Source of the DNA: CAMLOF01 sp041913045
GTDB lineage: Bacteria; Pseudomonadota; Gammaproteobacteria; Burkholderiales; Burkholderiaceae_C
DNA: 64,000 bases
NCBI GenBank assembly: GCA_041913045.1
Contig: JAYSGB010000017.1
Coordinates: forward strand, 13,077 to 77,076
Reading direction: 5' to 3'
Below the pieces are notes generated by a model. That model was given only the letters and a program-made list of their open reading frames with translations. It was not told the origin of the DNA and ran no database searches. A program made the position numbers and the translations under genes. Positions 16,815-26,870 of the stretch are shown here, one piece after another (within the stretch, counting starts at the first letter, position 1; each line of letters opens with the position of its first letter).

Positions 16815-17821
16815 GAGTCGATGCGCCTGCCTGTGTCGGCATGGAAGCGGTGGAGCTGGTCAGGGCGCGGCTTGATGCAAATGGCCTGACCCAGCGCCGG
16901 AGCCGGTTGGTCGGCATGTGTGCGCACAATCACCTGTTCGTTGCCCACGCGGGCGTAGATCAGCCGTTCCGCGCCCAGCATTTCGGTGGTTTCCACTCGT
17001 GCTTCCCAGCCATCGTCACCCAGGGTCAGGTGTTCGGGGCGCACGCCCAGAATCTCGCCCGGGCGCGTGCCAGGGGCGTGTTGCAGCAGGTTCATGGGCG
17101 GCGCGCCAATGAAGCTGGCCACAAAAGTGGTGGCAGGCCGGGCGTAAACCTCTTCCGGCGTGCCGAACTGCTCCATGTTGCCTGCGTTCATCACAATCAT
17201 GCGCTGCGCCAGCGTCATGGCCTCCACCTGGTCATGCGTCACAAACAGGCTGGTAATGCCCAGTTCCCGGTGCAGCTTCTGGATTTCCAGGCGGGTCTGG
17301 GCACGCAGCTTGGCGTCCAGGTTGGACAGCGGTTCGTCGAACAGGAACACCTGCGGCTGTCGCACGATGGCACGGCCCATGGCCACGCGCTGCCGCTGGC
17401 CACCCGAAAGCTGGCGCGGCTTGCGCTCCAGCAGGTGCGACAGTTCAAGAATGCCCGCCGCCTTGTCTACCCGGGCCTTGATCTCTTCCTTGGGCACCTT
17501 GGCGATCTTCAGGCCGTAGGCCATGTTGTCGAACACGCTCATGTGCGGGTAGAGCGCGTAGTTCTGGAACACCATGGCAATGTCGCGTTCGGCAGGCTCC
17601 AGCTTGTTCACCACCCGCTGGCCGATGAGGATGTCGCCTTCGGAAATTTCCTCCAGCCCCGCGACCATGCGCAGCAGGGTCGATTTGCCGCAGCCCGACG
17701 GACCGACGATGACGATGAACTCACCATCGGCGATCTGCGCGTTCACGCCGTGGATGACCTGCAGCGATTGCTTGCCCTGGTGGTAGCGCTTGATGACGTT
17801 CTTGAAGGTAATGGAAGCCAT
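16811..17821 (-). CDS. ugpC: sn-glycerol-3-phosphate ABC transporter ATP-binding protein UgpC
   Basis: A 336-residue MalK-type ATPase. Walker [10 protein letters not shown] is at about 38-46, the Q-loop in [10 protein letters not shown], signature LSGGQRQR at about 138-145, Walker B VFLFDEP and the H-switch VTHDQ. The C-terminal regulatory beta domain (about 240-336) is complete. It powers uptake of glycerol-3-phosphate with UgpA, UgpE and UgpB. It follows ugpE by 15 bases. Confidence 0.95.
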   Translation of the reverse strand: MASITFKNVIKRYHQGKQSLQVIHGVNAQIADGEFIVIVGPSGCGKSTLLRMVAGLEEISEGDILIGQRVVNKLEPAERDIAMVFQNYALYPHMSVFDNMAYGLKIAKVPKEEIKARVDKAAGILELSHLLERKPRQLSGGQRQRVAMGRAIVRQPQVFLFDEPLSNLDAKLRAQTRLEIQKLHRELGITSLFVTHDQVEAMTLAQRMIVMNAGNMEQFGTPEEVYARPATTFVASFIGAPPMNLLQHAPGTRPGEILGVRPEHLTLGDDGWEARVETTEMLGAERLIYARVGNEQVIVRTHADQPAPALGQAICIKPRPDQLHRFHADTGRRIDS

Positions 17822-17836
17822 GTTGTTTGTCTTTTT

Positions 17837-18691
17837 TTACTTTTCGGTGTCAACCAGGCCCTTGACGAACCACTTCTGCATGAGGATGACCACTGCGGCT
17901 GGCGGCAGCATGGCCAGGAAGGCGGTGGCCATCAGCACGTTCCATTCGGTGTAGGCCTCGCCCGAGACCAGGCGCTTGATGCCCAGTGCGATGGGGTACA
18001 TGTTTTCGTTCGTGGTGACGAGCAACGGCCACAGGTACTGGTTCCAGCCGTAGATGAACTGGATGACGAACAGCGCCGCGATGCTGGTGCGCGACATGGG
18101 CAGCAGCACGTCCCAGAAAAAGCGCATGGGGCCGGCACCGTCCACCCGGGCGGCCTCCACCAGTTCATCGGGCACCGTCAGGAAAAACTGGCGGAACAGG
18201 AAGGTGGCCGTGGCCGATGCGATGAGCGGTATGGTCAGCCCCGCGTAGCTGTTGAGCATGCCCAGTTGCGACACGACCTCGTAAGTCGGCCCGATGCGCA
18301 CCTCCACCGGCAGCATCAGCGTCACGAAGATCATCCAGAACACCAGGTTGCGTGCCGGGAAGCGGAAGTACACGATGGCAAAAGCCGAGAGCAGCGAGAT
18401 CACGATCTTGCCGATCGCGATCACCATCGCCATCACGAAGCTCGTCCACATCATCGGCCACGCGGGCGCCAGCGTGCTGCCAGCTTCCGTTTCGCCGCCA
18501 AAGAGCGCCACCTTGTAGGTGTGCCAGAGGTTGCTGCCGGGCAGCAGCGACATGGGGGTGGACGAGGCGATTTCCCTGGCCGACTGGGTCGATGCCACAA
18601 GCGTGAGGTAGACCGGGAAGGCCACCACCGCTACGCCAGCAATCAGGATCAGGTGCGACAGGAACGTCAGTCCGGGGCGTCTTTCAATCAT
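17837..18691 (-). CDS. ugpE: sn-glycerol-3-phosphate ABC transporter permease UgpE
   Basis: A 284-residue inner-membrane permease of the MalG type with six predicted helices. The EAA loop (ELVEAARVDGAGPMRFFWDV, about 194-213) contacts the ATPase. It starts one base after ugpA ends. Naming follows the operon order and the UgpB/UgpC partners. Confidence 0.93.
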   Translation of the reverse strand: MIERRPGLTFLSHLILIAGVAVVAFPVYLTLVASTQSAREIASSTPMSLLPGSNLWHTYKVALFGGETEAGSTLAPAWPMMWTSFVMAMVIAIGKIVISLLSAFAIVYFRFPARNLVFWMIFVTLMLPVEVRIGPTYEVVSQLGMLNSYAGLTIPLIASATATFLFRQFFLTVPDELVEAARVDGAGPMRFFWDVLLPMSRTSIAALFVIQFIYGWNQYLWPLLVTTNENMYPIALGIKRLVSGEAYTEWNVLMATAFLAMLPPAAVVILMQKWFVKGLVDTEK

Positions 18692-18692
18692 G

Positions 18693-19583
18693 TCAGTATT
18701 GAACCTTCTTCTCGACGAATCGGAACTGGATCACCGTCAGCGTGATCACGATCACCATCAGCACCACCGACTGCGCGGCCGAGCCGCCCATGTCCAGCGC
18801 CTTGAAGCCGTCGTAATACACCTTGTAGACCAGAATGGCCGTGGACTTGCCCGGCCCGCCCTGGGTGGCTGCGTCCACAATGGCGAAGGTGTCGAAGAAC
18901 GCATAGACGATGTTGATCACCAGCAGGAAGAATGTGGTGGGTGACAGCAGCGGGAAAACGATGGTCCAGAAGCGCCGCCACGGGTGTGCGCCGTCGATGG
19001 CCGCAGCCTCGATCAGCGACTTGGGAATCGACTGCAGCCCCGCCAGGAAGAACAGGAAGTTGTAGGAGATCTGCTTCCACACTGCGGCCATGACGATCAG
19101 GGCCATCGCGTGGTCGGGGTTCAGCAAGTGGTTCCAATCCAGCCCCAGCAAACGCAGCGCGTGCGCCACCGTGCCGAAGGGCGATGCGAACATGAACAGC
19201 CACAGCACGCCCGCCACCACCGGTGCCACGGCATAGGGCCATATCAGCAGCGTCTTGTAGATGCCAGCGCCCTTCATCACCCGGTCGGCCATCACCGCCA
19301 GCAGCAGCGCCAGCGCCAGGCCAACCACCGCCACCAGCACCGAGAAAACCGCCGTGGTGCGGAACGAGGCCAGGTAGGTCTCGTCGTTCCAGAGCCTCTC
19401 GAAGTTCTCCCATCCCACGAACTCGGTGGACATGCCAAAGGCGTCTTGCGACAGCACGCTCTGGTACAGGGCCTGTGCCGCTGGCCAGAAGAAGAACACC
19501 AGCACCACCACCAGTTGCGGCGTGACCAGCAGCCAGGGCAGCCACCAGGATTGGAATCGGACGCGTTTTTCCATGGCTTTCAA
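18693..19583 (-). CDS. ugpA: sn-glycerol-3-phosphate ABC transporter permease UgpA
   Basis: A 296-residue MalF-type permease with about six transmembrane helices, the first at 14-35. The EAA motif [19 protein letters not shown] is at about 188-206. It pairs with UgpE. An 87-base gap with two strong hairpins separates it from ugpB, an arrangement that usually gives more binding protein than permease. Confidence 0.93.
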   Translation of the reverse strand: MKAMEKRVRFQSWWLPWLLVTPQLVVVLVFFFWPAAQALYQSVLSQDAFGMSTEFVGWENFERLWNDETYLASFRTTAVFSVLVAVVGLALALLLAVMADRVMKGAGIYKTLLIWPYAVAPVVAGVLWLFMFASPFGTVAHALRLLGLDWNHLLNPDHAMALIVMAAVWKQISYNFLFFLAGLQSIPKSLIEAAAIDGAHPWRRFWTIVFPLLSPTTFFLLVINIVYAFFDTFAIVDAATQGGPGKSTAILVYKVYYDGFKALDMGGSAAQSVVLMVIVITLTVIQFRFVEKKVQY

Positions 19584-19591
19584 ACAGTCAA

Positions 19592-19625
19592 CGCCTGCCG
19601 GGTGCTTGAGGGCACGCGGCAGGCG
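19592..19625 (-). terminator. Large hairpin between ugpB and ugpA, first of two
   Basis: CGCCTGCCG (19592-19600) pairs with CGGCAGGCG (19617-19625); inside, GTGC pairs with GCAC. No T-run. Placed after the binding-protein gene, it likely protects the ugpB mRNA or causes partial termination. Confidence 0.5.
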
Positions 19626-19635
19626 CGGGGGGCCT

Positions 19636-19662
19636 GGGCCTTGGGGCAGTGCCCCGTGGCCC
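19636..19662 (-). terminator. Second hairpin between ugpB and ugpA
   Basis: GGGCC (19636-19640) pairs with GGCCC (19658-19662), and inside it GGGGCA pairs with TGCCCC. It lies 8 bases past the ugpB stop codon in the direction of transcription. No T-run. Confidence 0.45.
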
Positions 19663-19670
19663 GTCGGGGG

Positions 19671-20993
19671 TCAAGAGCGACCGCTGTTGGCGCGCTGGAA
19701 GCGCTCCAGTTGTTCATTGCCGCGGCGAACCGCGTCATCCAGGGCAGGCTTGGCCGCTTTGCGGCCGGCCCAGACCTGCTCCATCTCCTCGTCGATGATG
19801 GTGCGGATCTGCACGAAGTTGCCCAGGCGCACGCCGCGCGACTTGTCGGTGGTCTTGCGGATCATCTGCGTCACTGATACGTCGGTGCCCGGGTTCTGCT
19901 TGTAGAAGCCGGACTTGTCGGTCAGCTCGAACGACGCCTTGGTCACCGGCAGGTAGCCGGTGCGCTGGTGGCTGGCCGCAGCCACTTCGGGCTTGGACAG
20001 GTAGGCAAAGAACTGCCCCACGCCCTTGTACTCGGCGTCCTTCTTGCCTGCCATCACCCACAGGCTGGCGCCGCCAATCACGGTGTTCTGCGGGGAGCCG
20101 GGCACGTCCGGGTAGTAGGGCAGGGTGCCAATGCCGTAGCCGAACTTGCCGTTGCGCTTGACGTTGCCGTACAGCGCCGAGGAGCCGGTCATCATCGCGC
20201 ACTCGCCCGAAACAAACGTGGCGTCAGCCGCATTGCCCCGGCCCTTGTAGACGAACAGGCCTTGTTTGGCCATGTTGCCCAGGTTCTCGATGTGGCGCAC
20301 ATGCAGCGGCGTGTTGATGGCCAGGCGCGTGTCCAGCCCGCCAAAGCCGTTGTTCTTGGTGGCGAACAGCGTGTTGTGCCAGGCCGAGAAGCTTTCCAGC
20401 TGCGTCCAGCTGATCCAGCTGGTGGTGAAGGGGCATTTGTGGCCCGCCGTCTTGAGCTTGGCTGCCGCCAGTGCCACTTCGGGCCAGGTGGTTGGCGGCT
20501 TTTCGGGGTCCAGCCCGGCAGCCTTGAAGGCGTCCTTGTTGTAATGGAACACCGGGGTCGAGCTGTTGAACGGGAAGCTCAGCATCTGCCCGTTGGGGGC
20601 GGTGTAGTAACCCGCCACCGCAGGCACGTAGGCGTTGGCGTCAAAAGCCACGCCGGCCTTTTTCATGACTTCGCCCACGGGCACAACCGCGCCCTTGCTC
20701 GCCATCATCGTGGCAGTGCCCACCTCGAACACCTGCAGAATGTGCGGGGCATTCCCGGCGCGGAAGGCTGCGATGGCGGCGGTCATCGACTCGTCGTAGT
20801 TGCCCTTGAAGGTGGGCACAATCTTGTAATCCTTCTGACTCGCATTGAAGTCCTTGGCCAGGTCGTTCACCCACTCGCCCAGGGCGCCGCCCATCGAATG
20901 CCACCACTGGATCTCTGTCTGGGCCTGTGCTGTGGAGGCCAGGCAGGCGCCCGTGGCCATCGCCGCAACGAGGCGGAACAACTTGTGTTTCAT
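19671..20993 (-). CDS. ugpB: sn-glycerol-3-phosphate-binding periplasmic protein UgpB
   Basis: A 440-residue periplasmic binding protein with a signal peptide cleaved near ASTAQA (about residue 24). The opening [20 protein letters not shown] of the mature part is characteristic of UgpB. It captures glycerol-3-phosphate and glycerophosphodiesters for UgpAEC. It is first in the operon and has an AGGAGA ribosome site. A possible Pho box lies 74-91 bases upstream, as expected for phosphate-starvation control. Confidence 0.95.
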   Translation of the reverse strand: MKHKLFRLVAAMATGACLASTAQAQTEIQWWHSMGGALGEWVNDLAKDFNASQKDYKIVPTFKGNYDESMTAAIAAFRAGNAPHILQVFEVGTATMMASKGAVVPVGEVMKKAGVAFDANAYVPAVAGYYTAPNGQMLSFPFNSSTPVFHYNKDAFKAAGLDPEKPPTTWPEVALAAAKLKTAGHKCPFTTSWISWTQLESFSAWHNTLFATKNNGFGGLDTRLAINTPLHVRHIENLGNMAKQGLFVYKGRGNAADATFVSGECAMMTGSSALYGNVKRNGKFGYGIGTLPYYPDVPGSPQNTVIGGASLWVMAGKKDAEYKGVGQFFAYLSKPEVAAASHQRTGYLPVTKASFELTDKSGFYKQNPGTDVSVTQMIRKTTDKSRGVRLGNFVQIRTIIDEEMEQVWAGRKAAKPALDDAVRRGNEQLERFQRANSGRS

Positions 20994-21066
20994 GTTTTCT
21001 CCTGTTCAAGGGTTCAGACAAGCCCGTGAGGCTACGCATTGAAAATGTCAAAACTATTTCATTCCA

Positions 21067-21084
21067 TTGGCGGTTTTGTGACAT
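21067..21084 (-). promoter_or_regulatory. Possible PhoB box upstream of ugpB
   Basis: On the minus strand ATGTCACAAAACCGCCAA matches the 18-base Pho box (two CTGTCAT half sites with an A/T spacer) at 12 positions by my count. A -10-like TAGTTT follows about 10 bases later, as in PhoB-activated promoters. Weak second half site. Confidence 0.35.
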
Positions 21085-21169
21085 CAGGGGTTTCCATGAG
21101 ACCGGTGGGCCTATGCTGCGCTGCGGTAACATCGGCGACCCCGGCAAACCGGCTGTTCCCTCTCAAGAA

Positions 21170-24100
21170 ATGAACGCGCCCACTCCCCTCCAGCACCTGC
21201 TTGACGCCGCGTCCGACGCGCCGCGCCTGCGCGAAATCCCGTACAACTACACCTCGTTTTCCGACCGGGAGATCGTGATTCGCCTGCTGGGCTCCCGGGC
21301 CTGGGAAGTGCTCAACCAACTGCGCCAGGAGCGCCACACGGGCCGCTCCGCCCGCATGCTGTACGAGGTGCTGGGCGACATCTGGGTGGTGCAGCGCAAT
21401 CCCTACCTGCACGACGACCTGCTGGACAACCCCAAGCGCCGCGCCGCGCTGGTGGACGCCATGCGTCACCGCTTGGGCGAGGTCGAAAAGCGTCGCCGCC
21501 CGCAGGAAGACGGTGACCGCGACGCCCTGGTGGGTGAACTGCTGGTGGCCGCGCAGAAGGCCGTGCAGGCCTTTGCCGCCATGTTTGAAGAAATGTCCGG
21601 CCTGCGCCAGCGCGTGGGCAAGGTGCTGCGTCGCCACACCGCCAAGGACAACATCAAGTTCGACGGCCTGAGCCGCGTCAGCCACGTCACCGACGCCACC
21701 GACTGGCGCGTCGAGTACCCCTTCGTCGTGCTCACCCCTGACACCGAGGTCGAAATGGCCGGTCTGGTCAAGGGCTGCATCGAGCTGGGGCTCACCATCA
21801 TCCCGCGTGGGGGCGGTACCGGCTACACCGGCGGCGCCATTCCCCTCACCTGGAAGAGTGCGGTCATCAACACCGAAAAGCTCGAAGCCATGACCGAGGT
21901 CGAACAGATCGACCTGCCTGGCCTGGACCACAAGGTGCCCACCATCTGGACCGAAGCCGGTGTCGTCACGCAGCGCGTGGCCGACGCCGCCGAGCGTGCC
22001 GGTTTCGTCTTCGCCGTGGACCCGACGTCCGCCGAGGCTTCCTGCGTGGGCGGCAACATCGCCATGAACGCGGGCGGCAAGAAGGCTGTGCTGTGGGGCA
22101 CCGCGCTGGATAACCTGGCCAGCTGGCGCATGGTCACGCCCGACGCGAAGTGGCTGCAGGTCACCCGCGTCGGCCACAACCTCGGCAAGATCCACGACGC
22201 CGAAGTGGCCAGCTTCGAGCTGCAGTACTTCGAGGCCGACGGCAAGACGCTCATCCGCACCGAGCGGCTGGACATTCCCGGCAAGACCTTCCGCAAGGAA
22301 GGGCTGGGCAAGGACGTGACCGACAAGTTCCTGGCGGGCTTGCCCGGCGTGCAGAAGGAGGGCTGTGACGGCCTCATCACCAGCGCCCGCTGGGTGGTGC
22401 ACCGCATGCCCGAGCACACCCGCACGGTGTGCCTGGAGTTCTTCGGCAACCCGAAGGACGGCGTGCCCAGCATCGTGGAGATCAAAGACTACATGTTCGC
22501 CGAGCAAAAGCGCTCGGGAACGCTGCTGGCCGGCCTGGAGCACCTGGACGACCGTTACCTGCGCGCCGTGGGCTACTCCACCAAGAGCAAGCGCGGCGGT
22601 TTCCCGAAGATGGTGCTGATTGGCGACATCGTGGGCGACGACCCGGACGCCGTGGCACGTGCCGCCAGCGAGGTGGTGCGCCTGGCCAACGGCCGCGCGG
22701 GCGAAGGCTTCACCGCCATCAGCCCCGAGGCGCGCAAGAAGTTCTGGGCCGACCGCAAGAAGACGGCGGCCATCAGCAAGCACACCAACGCCTTCAAGAT
22801 CAACGAAGACGTGGTGATCCCCTTGCCGCGCATGGGCGAATACACCCTGGGCATCGAGCGCATCAACATCGAGCTCAGCCTGCGCAACAAGCTCAAGCTG
22901 GCCAACGAACTGGAAGCCTTCTTCCTGCGAGGCAGCCTGCCCCTGGGCAAGGCCGAGGAAGCGGCCGACATGCCCAGCCCCGAGACGGTGCAGGAGCGCA
23001 CCGACGAGGCGTTGGCCGTCATCCGCGCAGCGCGCGCCCTGTGGCAGCAGTGGATGGACGGGCTGGACGTGACCCAGCCCGACACTGGCCGCAGCTTCTT
23101 CGAGCAACTGCAGGACTACACCCTGCGCGCCAGCTGGAAAACCCAGATCCGCGATCCGCTGGCCGCGCTGTTTACCGGCAGCGTGTTTGCGCCCGTGCTG
23201 GCCGAATGCAAGGCCATTCACAAGCGTGTGCTCAAGGGCCGCGTGTGGGTGGCACTGCACATGCACGCCGGCGACGGCAACGTGCACACCAACATCCCCG
23301 TCAATAGCGACGACTACGAGATGCTGCAGACCGCGCACGAGGCGGTGGACCGCATCATGGTCCTCGCGCGCAGCCTGGACGGCGTGATCTCGGGCGAGCA
23401 CGGCATCGGCATCACCAAGCTGGAATACCTGAGCGACGAGGAAATTGCCCCGTTCGCCGGTTACAAGGCCAAGGTGGACCCTGAAGGCCGCTTCAACAAG
23501 GGCAAGTTGCTGCGTGGTGGCGCCCTGTTCGGCGCGCCCGATCAGCGCCAGGCCGACCTGAGCCAAGCCTACACCCCCAGCTTCGGCCTCATGGGGTACG
23601 AGTCGCTCATCATGCAGCAGAGTGACATCGGCGCCATCGCCGATTCGGTCAAAAACTGCCTGCGCTGCGGCAAATGCAAGCCGGTGTGCTCCACCCACGT
23701 GCCGCGCGCCAACCTGCTGTACAGCCCGCGCAACAAGATCCTGGCCACCTCGCTGCTGGTGGAGGCGTTCCTGTACGAAGAGCAGACCCGCCGCGGCATC
23801 AGCATCAAGCACTGGGAAGAGTTCGAGGACGTGGCCGACCACTGCACCGTCTGCCACAAGTGCCTCACGCCCTGCCCGGTGAAGATCGACTTTGGCGACG
23901 TGTCGATGAACATGCGCAACCTGTTGCGCAAGATGGGCCAGAAGAGCTTCCGCCCCGGCAACGCGGCGGCCATGTTCATGCTCAACGCCACCAACCCCGA
24001 AACCATCAAGCTGGCGCGCAGCGCCATGGTGGGCGTGGGCTTCAAGGCGCAGCGCATGGCCAACAACCTGCTCAAGGGGCTGGCGCGCAAGCAGACTTCG

Positions 24101-25081
24101 GCGCCCCCGGCCTCGGTCGGCACCGCGCCCATCAAAGAGCAGGTCATCCACTTCATCAACAAGAAGCTGCCGGGCGGCCTGCCCAACAAGACGGCGCGTG
24201 CCCTGCTGGACATCGAGGACAAGGACTACGTCCCCATCATCCGCGACCCGCAGGCCACCAACAGCGACACCGAGGCAGTGTTCTACTTCCCCGGCTGCGG
24301 CTCCGAGCGCCTGTTCAGCCAGGTGGGCCTGGCCACCCAGGCCATGCTGTGGCATGCAGGCGTGCAAACTGTGTTGCCGCCGGGCTACCTGTGCTGTGGT
24401 TACCCGCAGCGCGGCAGCGGCCAGTTCGACAAGGCCGAGAAGATCATCACCGACAACCGCGTGCTGTTCCACCGCGTGGCCAACACGCTCAACTACCTCG
24501 ACATCAAGACCGTGGTGGTGAGCTGCGGTACCTGCTTCGACCAGCTCTCGGGTTATGAATTCGAGAAGATCTTCCCCGGTTGCCGCATCGTCGACATTCA
24601 CGAGTACCTGCTGGAAAAGGGCATCACCCTGGAAGGCAAGGGCGCCTACCTGTACCACGACCCCTGCCACAGCCCCATGAAGCAGCAGGCGCCGCTCAAG
24701 ACCGTCAAGGCACTGCTGGGCGACACGGTGTTGCAGAGCGACCGCTGCTGCGGCGAATCGGGCACGCTGGGCGTCACCCGCCCCGATGTCTCCACGCAGG
24801 TGCGCTTCCGCAAGGAAGAGGAGCTGCGCAAGAACGCCCAGCAACTCACGGCACTGGCCGAGCAGAACGGTGTGGCGGCCACCCCTGGCACCACCAAGAT
24901 CCTCACCAGCTGCCCGAGCTGCCTGCAAGGCCTCAGCCGTTACGGCGAGGACTTGCCCAATGGCCTGCTGGAGGCGGACTACATCGTCATCGAGATGGCG
25001 CGCCACATCCTGGGCGAGAACTGGCTGCCCGACTACGTGGCCCGTGCCAACGCTGGCGGCATCGAGCGGGTGCTGGTGTGA
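21170..25081 (+). CDS. FAD-linked oxidase / Fe-S oxidoreductase fusion (DUF3683 type)
   Basis: A 1303-residue fusion protein. Residues about 1-190 form the DUF3683 region, and a GlcD/D-lactate-dehydrogenase-type FAD domain follows ([11 protein letters not shown] near 205, [12 protein letters not shown] near 285, C-terminal [10 protein letters not shown] and SGEHGIG). The GlcF-like part starts near 800, with two CxxCxxCxxxC clusters ([22 protein letters not shown]) for 4Fe-4S. Two CCG-type domains follow ([17 protein letters not shown]). It likely oxidises a 2-hydroxyacid such as D-lactate or glycolate and passes electrons to the quinone pool; the substrate is not known. The start giving MNAPTPLQ is chosen. 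Confidence 0.88.
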   Translation: MNAPTPLQHLLDAASDAPRLREIPYNYTSFSDREIVIRLLGSRAWEVLNQLRQERHTGRSARMLYEVLGDIWVVQRNPYLHDDLLDNPKRRAALVDAMRHRLGEVEKRRRPQEDGDRDALVGELLVAAQKAVQAFAAMFEEMSGLRQRVGKVLRRHTAKDNIKFDGLSRVSHVTDATDWRVEYPFVVLTPDTEVEMAGLVKGCIELGLTIIPRGGGTGYTGGAIPLTWKSAVINTEKLEAMTEVEQIDLPGLDHKVPTIWTEAGVVTQRVADAAERAGFVFAVDPTSAEASCVGGNIAMNAGGKKAVLWGTALDNLASWRMVTPDAKWLQVTRVGHNLGKIHDAEVASFELQYFEADGKTLIRTERLDIPGKTFRKEGLGKDVTDKFLAGLPGVQKEGCDGLITSARWVVHRMPEHTRTVCLEFFGNPKDGVPSIVEIKDYMFAEQKRSGTLLAGLEHLDDRYLRAVGYSTKSKRGGFPKMVLIGDIVGDDPDAVARAASEVVRLANGRAGEGFTAISPEARKKFWADRKKTAAISKHTNAFKINEDVVIPLPRMGEYTLGIERINIELSLRNKLKLANELEAFFLRGSLPLGKAEEAADMPSPETVQERTDEALAVIRAARALWQQWMDGLDVTQPDTGRSFFEQLQDYTLRASWKTQIRDPLAALFTGSVFAPVLAECKAIHKRVLKGRVWVALHMHAGDGNVHTNIPVNSDDYEMLQTAHEAVDRIMVLARSLDGVISGEHGIGITKLEYLSDEEIAPFAGYKAKVDPEGRFNKGKLLRGGALFGAPDQRQADLSQAYTPSFGLMGYESLIMQQSDIGAIADSVKNCLRCGKCKPVCSTHVPRANLLYSPRNKILATSLLVEAFLYEEQTRRGISIKHWEEFEDVADHCTVCHKCLTPCPVKIDFGDVSMNMRNLLRKMGQKSFRPGNAAAMFMLNATNPETIKLARSAMVGVGFKAQRMANNLLKGLARKQTSAPPASVGTAPIKEQVIHFINKKLPGGLPNKTARALLDIEDKDYVPIIRDPQATNSDTEAVFYFPGCGSERLFSQVGLATQAMLWHAGVQTVLPPGYLCCGYPQRGSGQFDKAEKIITDNRVLFHRVANTLNYLDIKTVVVSCGTCFDQLSGYEFEKIFPGCRIVDIHEYLLEKGITLEGKGAYLYHDPCHSPMKQQAPLKTVKALLGDTVLQSDRCCGESGTLGVTRPDVSTQVRFRKEEELRKNAQQLTALAEQNGVAATPGTTKILTSCPSCLQGLSRYGEDLPNGLLEADYIVIEMARHILGENWLPDYVARANAGGIERVLV

Positions 25082-25527
25082 GTCTGGAGGCGCCCGTGTC
25101 CGCTTGCCCGCTGTGCAAAGGTGACGGCGGCCTCGTGGTGTTGCGCCACGAGAAGTTTCGCGTTGTCCGCGTCCAGGGTGCCGAGGCGGCCGACTTCCCG
25201 GCCTTCTACCGCGTCATCTGGAACGGCCACGTCGCCGAGTGGTCCGACCTGTCTGATGATGACCAGGCCCTGTGCATGCGCGCCGTCAGCGCGGTGGAAC
25301 GCGCCGTGCGCGATGCCGTGCAGCCCCGCAAGATCAACCTGGCGGCGCTGGGCAACATGGTGCCGCACCTGCACTGGCACGTGGTGGCCCGTTTCGAATG
25401 GGACAGCCGCTTTCCCGCCCCCATCTGGGTGGCGCCCGTGCGCCCGAACGAAGAGGCACGTTGGGCCCCTGTCCGCCAACGCCTGTCTGCCTGCGATGCC
25501 GCCATCGCGGCCCTGAACCTGAACTGA
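25078..25527 (+). CDS. HIT-family hydrolase
   Basis: A 149-residue histidine-triad protein with the triad in HLHWHVV (about 99-105) and a CxxC pair near the N-terminus (CPLC). HIT proteins hydrolyse nucleotide phosphoramidates or dinucleoside polyphosphates. The GTG start overlaps the preceding stop (GTGA); a second in-frame GTG at 25096 is the alternative. Substrate is unknown. Confidence 0.85.
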   Translation: MSLEAPVSACPLCKGDGGLVVLRHEKFRVVRVQGAEAADFPAFYRVIWNGHVAEWSDLSDDDQALCMRAVSAVERAVRDAVQPRKINLAALGNMVPHLHWHVVARFEWDSRFPAPIWVAPVRPNEEARWAPVRQRLSACDAAIAALNLN

Positions 25528-25538
25528 AGGTGAACACC

Positions 25539-25955
25539 ATGGCCGGTTTGCAAAACAGCACCCCCACCCCCGAATCCATCACCGTGCATGCGCAGTCGCG
25601 CGTGCTCGAGGTGGGCTTCTCCGACGGCGCGACCTTCCGCATCCCCTTTGAGCTGATGCGCGTGTATTCGCCTTCCGCCGAAGTGCAGGGCCATGGCCCT
25701 GGACAGGAGACGCTGCAGACCGGCAAGCGCAATGTCGATCTCGTGGCGCTGGAGCCTGTGGGCAACTACGCCGTGCAACCCACGTTCTCCGATGGGCATG
25801 ATTCCGGCATCTTCAGCTGGGACTACCTGTACTTCCTGGGCGCCAAACAGGACGAACTGTGGGCCGATTACAACGCACGCCTGCAGGCCGCCGGGGTCGA
25901 CCGTGACGCACCCATGCCCGAAAAGGCGGGGTCCGCTTGCGGGCATCATCACTGA
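25539..25955 (+). CDS. DUF971 protein (gamma-butyrobetaine-hydroxylase N-terminal-like)
   Basis: A 138-residue protein of the DUF971 fold, the small domain also found at the N-terminus of gamma-butyrobetaine hydroxylases. The family segments ITVHAQSRVLEVGFSDG, PFELMRVYSPSAEV and YAVQPTFSDGHDSGIFSWDYL are present. The tail ends in CGHHH, a possible metal-binding extension. It sits before ubiE, as in many betaproteobacteria. Its role is unclear; Fe-S or quinone-related functions have been suggested from context. Confidence 0.82.
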   Translation: MAGLQNSTPTPESITVHAQSRVLEVGFSDGATFRIPFELMRVYSPSAEVQGHGPGQETLQTGKRNVDLVALEPVGNYAVQPTFSDGHDSGIFSWDYLYFLGAKQDELWADYNARLQAAGVDRDAPMPEKAGSACGHHH

Positions 25956-25970
25956 AATATCCATCTAAAT

Positions 25971-25999
25971 CAACGGGTTGTACCTGCTGCATCCCGTTG
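25971..25999 (+). terminator. Hairpin after the DUF971 gene
   Basis: CAACGGG (25971-25977) pairs with CCCGTTG (25993-25999) around a 15-base loop, 16 bases past the stop. No T-run; weak terminator. Confidence 0.35.
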
Positions 26000-26010
26000 T
26001 GGCGGGGTTG

Positions 26011-26071
26011 ATGCACTCGTTCGCCAGAGCGGTGCATTCCCCTGCAATGCGCACTGATTTCGTGCGGCATT
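26011..26071. repeat. Two palindromes in the ubiE upstream region
   Basis: ATGCAC/GTGCAT (26011-26016 and 26032-26037) is followed by AATGCGCAC (26046-26054) facing GTGCGGCATT (26062-26071, one bulge). Both share a TGCAC/GTGCA core. They could be operator copies or a structured leader of ubiE. Confidence 0.35.
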
Positions 26072-26107
26072 GTGAACACCCTGTGTGCATCACCTACCAT
26101 TTCTGCC

Positions 26108-26839
26108 ATGAGCCAGACACATTTCGGATTCCAGACCGTTGACGAGCGCGACAAGGCGCGCCACGTCCGGCAGGTGTTCGACTCCGTTGCGTCCAACTAC
26201 GACGTGATGAACGACCTGATGTCGGCCGGTCTCCACCGTTGGTGGAAGACCTACACCATCAACGTGGCCAACCCCCGCCCGGGCGACCGTGTGCTAGACA
26301 TCGCGGGTGGAACAGGCGATCTGGGCTTGGCCTTCGCGCCACGCGTGGCGCCCACCGGCATGGTGGTGCATACCGACATCAACGAAGCCATGCTGCGCGA
26401 GGGTCGCAACCGCCTGCTCGACAAGGGGCTGGTGCTGCCCACCATGGTGTGCGACGCCGAGAAGTTGCCCTTTGCCGACGGCAGCTTCGACATCGTCACG
26501 GTGGCGTTCGGTCTGCGCAACATGACGCACAAGGATGTGGCTCTCAAGGAAATGAACCGTGTGCTCAGGACCGGTGGCAAGCTGCTGGTGCTGGAGTTTT
26601 CCAAGGTGGCGCCGCCGCTGGAAAAGGCATACGACTGGTACAGCTTCAACATCCTGCCCAAGCTGGGCAAATGGGTGGCCAGGGACGAGGAAAGCTACCG
26701 TTACCTGGCCGAATCCATCCGCATGCACCCAGACCAGGAAACCCTGCGCGGCATGATGAAGGACGCGGGTTTCGGGCATGTGGATGTGCATAACCTCTCG
26801 GCGGGCATCACGGCCCTGCACGTGGGAATCAAGTGTTGA
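26108..26839 (+). CDS. ubiE: Demethylmenaquinol/ubiquinone C-methyltransferase UbiE
   Basis: A 243-residue SAM-dependent methyltransferase that performs the C-methylation step in ubiquinone synthesis. It has family motif [17 protein letters not shown] (about 34-50), SAM site [15 protein letters not shown] (about 62-76) and the [17 protein letters not shown] segment. I chose the ATG giving MSQTHFGF, since the upstream ATG/GTG frame lies in the palindromic leader. It opens the ubiE / Tim44-like / ubiJ / ubiB cluster. Confidence 0.97.
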   Translation: MSQTHFGFQTVDERDKARHVRQVFDSVASNYDVMNDLMSAGLHRWWKTYTINVANPRPGDRVLDIAGGTGDLGLAFAPRVAPTGMVVHTDINEAMLREGRNRLLDKGLVLPTMVCDAEKLPFADGSFDIVTVAFGLRNMTHKDVALKEMNRVLRTGGKLLVLEFSKVAPPLEKAYDWYSFNILPKLGKWVARDEESYRYLAESIRMHPDQETLRGMMKDAGFGHVDVHNLSAGITALHVGIKC

Positions 26840-26870
26840 CGGCGGTCACGATTATTAAAGCGAGCGAGAC

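Noticed and set aside
21059..25006. Very long open frame (about 1300 codons) on the minus strand
   Set aside because: It is antisense to the FAD/Fe-S oxidoreductase, an effect of high GC; composition is unlike a real protein. The same applies to 2545-4197 and 30665-33694.
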